A stretch of 64,000 bases of DNA from Chrysopilus asiliformis. Lineage: Eukaryota > Arthropoda > Insecta > Diptera > Rhagionidae. How positions within the stretch are numbered: the stretch's first letter is position 1; each line of letters begins with the position of its first letter. This document shows, in pieces, positions 58,420 through 64,000 of this stretch. The notes below the pieces were generated by a model. The model was given only the letters and a program-made list of their open reading frames with translations. It was not told the origin of the DNA and did no database searches. Location of the stretch: positions 33,445,943 to 33,509,942 of the forward strand of contig OZ035962.1 in the NCBI GenBank assembly GCA_964034945.1. Direction: 5' to 3'. A program made the position numbers and the translations under genes.

Positions 58420-58776
58420 ATGTTTCCCGGAATAGCAGTAAAACGCATTCTTAGTTTTGGAAAAATCGCGTGGCAGCAAGTTGCACAAAAAGGATTTCAT
58501 GCCCTTGCGGCTCCCCGAATATGTTCAGTAATTCAACAAATACAGCCACGAACATTTTTGCAGCCAGACACTCCAATTTTGGAGCAAGTAGCTGGATTTA
58601 AAGTAAAGGGAAGATTGCGAAAAAGGTGCAAGGATTGCTATTTTGTTATGAGAGAGGAACGGCTTTATGTAATCTGCAAAACTCATCCCCGGCACAAACA
58701 AATGGCGATGAAGCAACGAGACTACAAATCCTGGATTCTTACACACGCAACACAATCGAAAATTAGACCTTATTAA
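58420..58776 (+). CDS. mRpL36: Mitochondrial large-subunit ribosomal protein L36 (bL36m)
   Basis: 118 residues, single exon. Residues 1-58 are a basic, aromatic-rich leader typical of a mitochondrial targeting sequence. Residues about 59-98 are the bacterial-type L36 domain: FKVKGRLRKRC followed by the zinc ligands Cys70, Cys73, Cys86 and His92, with the spacing of bacterial L36. The short C-terminal tail is an extension. L36 sits in the large mitoribosomal subunit near the peptidyl transferase region. The frame is open upstream to 58114, but this ATG (AAAATG) gives the expected length (the human protein is about 103 residues). It is divergent from the helicase gene and convergent with the BTF3 gene. 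Confidence 0.93.
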   Translation: MFPGIAVKRILSFGKIAWQQVAQKGFHALAAPRICSVIQQIQPRTFLQPDTPILEQVAGFKVKGRLRKRCKDCYFVMREERLYVICKTHPRHKQMAMKQRDYKSWILTHATQSKIRPY

Positions 58777-58799
58777 TTCTGTTGAATTACGCTTTTCGA

Positions 58800-58805
58800 A
58801 ATAAA
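58800..58805 (+). terminator. Polyadenylation signal of mRpL36
   Basis: AATAAA 24 bases after the mRpL36 stop codon. Confidence 0.7.
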
Positions 58806-59064
58806 TGATTAGATGAAACTCTGCTTCTGTTTGAGATTTCACAAGTTAGTTTTAAAAGGAGTGGAAGACTGCAATTTTTTTTTTCAATTTACCTCCAATA
58901 TTCAACTAATTAAACGAATATTTAATCAGTACTTTTTTTTATTTCTCCTTATTTAAAAATGGAAATGCAAGTTGATTCATGCATGAGGTATCAAATCTCA
59001 GCTGCAATAACTGCCAAAAAAAAGTTACGCACCATTAAATAACAAGCCATAAGAAATTCAATTT

Positions 59065-59070
59065 TTTATT
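59065..59070 (-). terminator. Polyadenylation signal of the BTF3/NAC-beta gene
   Basis: AATAAA on the minus strand about 107 bases beyond the stop codon at 59177. Confidence 0.6.
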
Positions 59071-59176
59071 TTTGATATATGAATACTTGATAAAAAAGAT
59101 TAATAAATTCAAATTATTATTCAAGAAAAACGGGAATGCGCAGCATTTATCGTAAATCAAAAATCAATTGGAAAAA

Positions 59177-59729
59177 TTACGAAACGGTAACCTCTTCTGT
59201 TTTCTTCGTAATCGTCTCGACCTCGTCCTTTTTGGCAACCTCCTCGAAATTCTCTACCAAATCCGGTACATCGTCGTCCTCGGCTGCAGCCAACTTTGTC
59301 TTTGCGGCCAATTCGGTAGCCAAGCGGCCCCAACTGCTCAGGTTTGTGGAACCCATTTGAGTGAGAATTCCGGGAATCAAGTCAGCAATCTAGAATACAA
59401 ACCACAACAGGAATGAGACATTTGATAAGGTTTGTCGCAGCACCCCCTACCCGTTTGGTTTCTCCGTGACCAGTTATGCAAAATGTGTTGGTCGGCAGTG
59501 AAGCCTGGACTTTGGGGTTGTTAAAATTAATAACAGTTCCATCGTCCTTCATGATGTTCGCCTCCTCGATGCCCGCAATTGAGCTCACGTTGATTTTTTT
59601 TAGAACGCCCTGCAGTTTTTTATCATCTGTGCCGGCTGACTGGTGAACAATCTTCTTTTTGCGTCTTGGCGTGCCCTTGCCCCCAATACGAACCTGTGCC
59701 TGGAGTTTCTTGAGCTTCTCGGGATTCAT
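59177..59729 (-). CDS. bic: Nascent polypeptide-associated complex subunit beta (BTF3; bicaudal)
   Basis: Two exons, 59729-59451 and 59389-59177, joined by a 61 bp intron (GTAGGG..TTCTAG, phase 0), giving 163 residues. It begins [20 protein letters not shown], the conserved ribosome-binding N-terminus including the basic RRKKK motif. The NAC domain follows with [20 protein letters not shown] and [17 protein letters not shown], then PGILTQMG in exon 2. It ends in an acidic tail ([12 protein letters not shown]) shared with BTF3 proteins. With the alpha subunit it forms NAC, which binds nascent chains at the ribosome exit and limits mis-targeting to the ER. In Drosophila the orthologue is bicaudal. 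Upstream in-frame sequence has no NAC similarity, so the ATG at 59729 is chosen; a 5' non-coding exon is possible. Confidence 0.95.
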
Positions 59730-60614
59730 TTCTGTGTCTTGAAGCAGTTGAGCACCAAATATTGAGCAAGATTTATGAAAAAACAACAAATTGCAAAACA
59801 CGATGCAGCAGCGCAATTACGAAGGCGGCAATTCGGAATGACAATGGACTTTCATATGACGTCACTTGCGAATTTAGCGTTAAGTTGGCTACAATGGAAT
59901 CGACATAGGGTAATGGCCTAATAATAGGTGTTTTTGAAACGTGGAAATGGAACAAATTGACAATCGGTATAAAATACATATAATTCTGTAACAATAGTTG
60001 TGTTTTTTTAATGTTCTGAAGCAGTTCAGAACAAGCTTTCCATACAAAATCCTGCACCACCTTTTCACCTCGAACAGCGTTTGGAACAAAGGGAAATTTT
60101 ATACGGTAATGTACGGTAATGACTTGCTGCTAACTTCAACGCAATAACTCGGACATTTTATTTTCAATTGCGGATTTTCTATTGGATTTTAAACATGGGA
60201 GATAGCGAATCGTGATTAAAAGATAAAATTAAAAATAGTTACGAATTACCTTCGCACTTTTTAACAGAAATTTCGGATTTAAATGAATTATTTCCATGTC
60301 ATAATTTGAAAAAATACAACAGTAACGGCCTACTGATGTAACCAACGTAAAGTTAGTTCCGATTGAACTTGATGAAATTTCCCTCTTACTCTGGATCGTT
60401 TTTTTAATGTTCTCTGTTCTAGAACATTAAAAAAACGCAACTATTATCACAATTGAATTTGAGTGAAATAAATTTTAAATATCCCATAAACAATAAAAAG
60501 TGAAAGAACAATTTAAAAATATATTAGGTGCAATTAACTGCTTTCTTTTAAATTTCTCCCAATATTGTTGCTTTCACAATTGGAATACAAATGACGGTGG
60601 AACACAAGTCATTT

Positions 60615-60933
60615 GGCTGCGTTCAGACGAGATTGAAACTGGTTGAAGTCAACCAAGTTACTCTGGGTGAAAAAACCTGCTTGCGTTCTCACGTAGTGTT
60701 TTTCAACTTTTGCGCTGCAGTGTATTTACACAGGCTATGTCAATGTGTGCGTGTATCTAGGAAAATTTTGTGAACCCCCACCATTAAATTCTATGTGTGT
60801 ATGTGTTTTCAACCAAGTTCACCCGGCCTAGCTAGCAGATGAATTCCCCGCCTACACCCGATACCGTCTGGCCTGTACAATCGAGTGGAAACTTGGTGAA
60901 GTCAACCAGTTTCAACCTCGTCTGAGCGCAGCC
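60615..60933. mobile_element. MITE, 319 bp
   Basis: Inverted ends GGCTGCGTTCAGACGAGATT (left) and GGCTGCGCTCAGACGAGGTT (complement of the right), about 35 bp long. Flanks ATTT and ATT leave the duplication unclear. No ORF. Confidence 0.8.
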
Positions 60934-60966
60934 ATTAAAAGGCGACGCAGCCCCTTCGCTTCGCCT

Positions 60967-61343
60967 ACTTTAAGGTAGAACCTTAATCGTACGTCGATGC
61001 GTCCGTCACGTTGACAGTTCGAGTAGAATCAATGGGCTGCTATGAGTACTCCCCTAATAATACGTTTTCCGATGCGGCAACCGCATAGAGTAGGTCGAAT
61101 TTCTACTTTTACATGCGGCAACGCACGGAAATGTCATTTTGCAAAAAAGTTTGTTTACGATTTAAGTAATTTAAGTATGGAACAAATTGAAAGTAATTGT
61201 TTCGACGATAAACTAATAGAAGAAGTGCAAAACAATGAATTAACTCCAGATTCGTTGCCGTACCCAACTGTCACCCCATCGAACTGTCAACCGGACGCAC
61301 GCATGACGGACGCATCGACGTACGATTCAGGTTCTAGCTTTAT
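60967..61343. repeat. Inverted repeat pair, probably the ends of a TIR element
   Basis: AATCGTACGTCGATGCGTCC plus GTTGACAGTTCGA at about 60983-61022 is inverted at about 61289-61330, where 11 extra bases interrupt the arm. The outer flank GTAGAACCTT/CTAGAACCTG also matches. The interior has no recognised gene. Confidence 0.75.
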
Positions 61344-61467
61344 TGAAAACAAAAAATTATATAAGCGACATATAAAAACCAGCAAAGAACAAAAAAAAAG
61401 CTCGGAAAATGAGAAAAACTGTAACATAAATCTTATTAAGTCATTTTATTTACAATATTTTATTTAA
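61177..61467 (+). CDS. Unidentified short ORF, doubtful
   Basis: A 96-residue frame from the ATG at 61177 with an acidic first half and a lysine-rich second half. Its middle is encoded by the right arm of the inverted repeat, so it is likely fortuitous. The opposite strand at 61460-61768 is also open (102 codons, basic, with EWKIRRLSRTMNQRN); together these could be parts of a decayed transposon with a DNA-binding protein. No family assigned. Confidence 0.2.
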   Translation: MEQIESNCFDDKLIEEVQNNELTPDSLPYPTVTPSNCQPDARMTDASTYDSGSSFIENKKLYKRHIKTSKEQKKSSENEKNCNINLIKSFYLQYFI

Positions 61468-61988
61468 GTCTCCCAAAATAATCGTAAAACTCAAAATGTA
61501 ACCACTTGCTGATTTCAATACTCACAAATGGGTCACTTGACGTAATGCGCAGAACGTCGACCATTTTTTCAGCGAACTGTCGCAATCTTGTATTTCTTTG
61601 ATTCATGGTTCTACTGAGTCTACGTATCTTCCATTCACACGACCAAAAAACTACGTCGACTCGCTGTTTCGACGCACTAATTCGATGCAAATAATTGGGT
61701 AAAATAGAGTATCTCATAAGTACAAGCCCTCTAGTTGTATAATTTTTCAACTTCGGTCCACTGGCCATAGAGGCACTTTACTCGAAAATTGGCCAATATT
61801 ACACAGAATATCAAAAGCAACCGTACGGAAGACTCCTTCGGTACAAAACGATGTGCCAGCATTTTACATCAAAAACCTAATTTATAAAACAAAAACTACA
61901 ACTTTTTGTAAACAGTTGGCTGTCGGTTGGATTATTCAGTGGATTGGTTTTTTTTGTTGATAATCGTGATTGTTGAACCAAAAGCATC

Positions 61989-63741
61989 ATGAAAATAGCG
62001 GTGGAAGGTTGTGCTCATGGCGAGCTAGAGAAAATCTACGATACCATCGAATATATTGAGAAGGAACAGGATTTTAAAATCGATCTTCTAATATGTTGCG
62101 GAGATTTTCAAGCTACCAGAAATTCGGAGGACTTGCAAACTATGGCTGTGCCGAAAAAGTATCAGGAAATGGGAACATTCTACAAGTAGGTTTACTTTTT
62201 CTTTGGTAAAAGTTTGAGTTCTGTTGGAATAAGTGGTTTATTTGTTTAGATATTACAGCGGCGAAAAAGTGGCGCCCGTCTTAACGCTGGTTATCGGAGG
62301 TAACCACGAAGCCTCGAACCATTTACAGGAGCTCCCCTATGGCGGCTGGTTGGCCCCAAAAATTTACTACTTGGGCTACGCTGGCGTTGTTAATGTGAAT
62401 GGTATTCGGATTGCAGGCCTTTCAGGTATAATTAAAATTTATTAAAACAATATGCAATGCTAAAGATTGTCGTTTCCTTTAGGGATCTACAAAAGCCACG
62501 ATTTTCATAAGGGTCGCTATGAATTTTCGCCGTATAGCGATTCGAGTATCAGAAGCGTTTACCATGTGAGGAATATTGACGTCTTTCGGCTGAAACAGTT
62601 GTCCGGGCTAGTAGACATCGTCATATCGCACGACTGGCCTCGCGGGATTTATAATTTCGGAAACTCAGCACAATTGATTCGGTTCAAGCCACACTTCCGT
62701 GACGAAATCGAAAGCAACACTTTGGGAAGTCCGCCCAGTGAAAAGCTACTGCAGGCTTTGAAGCCCACCCATTGGTTTGCAGCGCATCTTCACTGCAAGT
62801 TTGCTGCAGTTGTGCATCATGAGGATAGCGACAAAATCACAAAGTTTTTAGCATTGGACAAATGCCTTCCATCGCGGCGATTTCTACAAATCGTTGATAT
62901 CGAGTCGGAGGTTATGGCGGAGGGGAATGATATTAAACTCGAATACGATTTGGAATGGTTAACAATTCTAGAACTAACGAACAACTTAATTAGTGTGAAA
63001 CCTTCAAGCGGCTACTTGCCGGGACCAAACAGCAACGAACGCTATGAATTCACTCCAACTGATGAGGAAAAACAGGCGATTCGTAAGAAATTCGTGTCCG
63101 ATTTACAAATTCCAGAAAATTTTTCAAGAACTGTAGAGGTATTCGACCCGAAAAATGAACGTCATGATGTTGATCAGCCCAAGTCACAAATAAATCCTCA
63201 AACTTTGCAGTTCTGTGATGTTTTGGGAATTGATGATCCGCTCAGTTTAGCAATGGTAATCAACGGCCACGAATTGAGTCACTCAAGTACCCTAGAAAGT
63301 AGTGCGAATAATGACTCGAGCATTTGTAGCGACCAGATGAGCTTCAGCTCCAATGCGAGTCAAATTAGTCCAATGAAGAGGACATCTTTGGCTGGGGCGC
63401 TACCAAAACCCAAAATCGTCAAGGACTCCAATCCTGAAAGTTTGGACATTTGCGAGGATGGCTACGAAAGCCAAGACGACGACTTGACGAGCCAAGAGGA
63501 CGAGGAAACTAATAACCATAAAGAGGTAGACATCAGCAAAGGACATATTACAGAAAAACAATCTGTATACCCCAAAGTTGATGTCAAGAGTGATTCCAAT
63601 AATGAAAAAATGGTAGTCAAAAATCCAGATTCTGATGAAGTAGTAGAATTAGTCAAGAAAATCGATCAAGAAATCACACCACCAGTAAAGAAATTTAAAA
63701 GAAGAAATCAAAATATTTATGCAGCACAGGAGGATGACTAA
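61989..63741 (+). CDS. ldbr: RNA lariat debranching enzyme
   Basis: Three exons, 61989-62185, 62250-62425 and 62483-63741, with 64 and 57 bp introns (GTAGGT..TTTAG, GTATAA..TTTAG) and matching phases, giving 543 residues, close to the 544 of human DBR1. The N-terminal metallophosphoesterase domain carries the metal-site motifs Cys8-x-His10, GDFQA (Asp39), GGNHE (Asn84, His85), SHDWP (His174) and HLH (His226, His228). The C-terminal half (from about 330) is acidic, serine-rich and probably disordered, ending in a basic KKFKRRNQ segment. The enzyme hydrolyses the 2'-5' phosphodiester bond at the branch point of excised intron lariats in the nucleus, allowing intron turnover and release of intron-encoded small RNAs. 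The ATG at 61989 is the first in frame and matches the family start. Confidence 0.96.
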
Positions 63742-63875
63742 TAGAAAAGTAATTTTTTTAGCCAAGTGCAATTAGTTTGCTTTTCGGTTGTGTACGTGTG
63801 TAAAAAATTCAACCCAAAATTGGTCCAAAACCAATTTTCTTTCAAATACCTACCCTACATCACGGTATCAAAAGC

Positions 63876-63881
63876 AATAAA
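63876..63881 (+). terminator. Polyadenylation signal of the debranching enzyme gene
   Basis: AATAAA 135 bases after the stop codon at 63741. The rest of the window to 64000 shows nothing else. Confidence 0.6.
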
Positions 63882-64000
63882 CAAAACGCGCTAATCATTT
63901 CAAAAACATTGTAAATATTTTGGAATAGTTTTTAGATCATTAAAAAAAATTGGAAAAATAATTAATGTTTATTTTTCGATTTTTAATTACAATTTAATTT

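Larger units (their letters stand above)
59730..61988. promoter_or_regulatory. Divergent region between BTF3 and DBR1, with repeat insertions
   Basis: Contains the promoters of both genes. Repeated GTTTTTTTAATGTTCT segments near 60003, 60398 and inverted near 60425-60441 form a 17 bp-armed hairpin. A MITE (60615-60933) and an inverted repeat pair (60967-61343) follow. Nearest the BTF3 start I see no TATA box. Confidence 0.5.

Noticed and set aside
58420..63741. Functional clustering of the RNA/translation genes
   Set aside because: L36 (mitoribosome), NAC-beta (cytosolic ribosome), DBR1 and the helicase act in separate pathways and are on mixed strands; co-location alone is not evidence of a system.

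Overview
The window looks like a stretch of an AT-rich insect genome, probably dipteran. The supporting signs are spliced genes with mostly 50-130 bp introns, insect-type mariner, pogo/Tigger, PIF/Harbinger-like, hAT-like, Helitron and non-LTR elements, and conserved animal housekeeping genes. The species cannot be fixed from the sequence. There is no operon structure and no sign of bacterial or viral origin.

Positions 1 to about 39.2 kb hold no host gene I can recognise. This part is a graveyard of nested mobile elements. (i) At 6.2-11.6 kb lies a large DDE transposon with about 517 bp terminal inverted repeats. Its transposase reading frame is split by a second, pogo-like TIR element (8000-10094) that carries an intact 179-residue HTH + PHD-finger ORF. 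(ii) Several full or partial copies of an abundant ~550 bp family contain a GACGGACA-type microsatellite. (iii) A Helitron-like 3' end lies at 25.7-26.05 kb. (iv) A decayed LINE reverse transcriptase lies at 32.1-33.6 kb. (v) A three-layer nest lies at 35.1-38.1 kb: a mariner-like element interrupted by a LINE, which is itself interrupted by a foldback element with 143 bp internal tandem repeats. (vi) Short TIR elements occur throughout, most with 3 bp TTA/TAA target duplications.

From 39.35 to 63.74 kb is a gene-bearing block of four host genes. A senataxin-type helicase lies on the minus strand (57498 down to 39350, ten coding exons, 1883 residues, N-terminal FHA domain). Next come mitochondrial ribosomal protein L36 (+, 58420-58776), the beta subunit of the nascent polypeptide-associated complex / BTF3 (-, 59729-59177, two exons), and the lariat debranching enzyme DBR1 (+, 61989-63741, three exons). 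Every splice junction proposed preserves reading phase. The helicase and L36 are divergent (about 0.9 kb apart), L36 and BTF3 converge, and BTF3 and DBR1 diverge across about 2.3 kb.

The helicase gene is inflated to 18 kb because introns 1, 2, 3 and 5 have collected transposable elements, while its other five introns are 51-130 bp. Three of the four genes act on RNA or nascent chains (R-loop/termination helicase, debranching enzyme, nascent-chain complex). They belong to different pathways, so I infer chance linkage rather than a functional cluster. The most novel material is the HTH-PHD ORF of the pogo-like element, the FHA-senataxin architecture with its serine/arginine 14-residue repeat array, and the foldback element.
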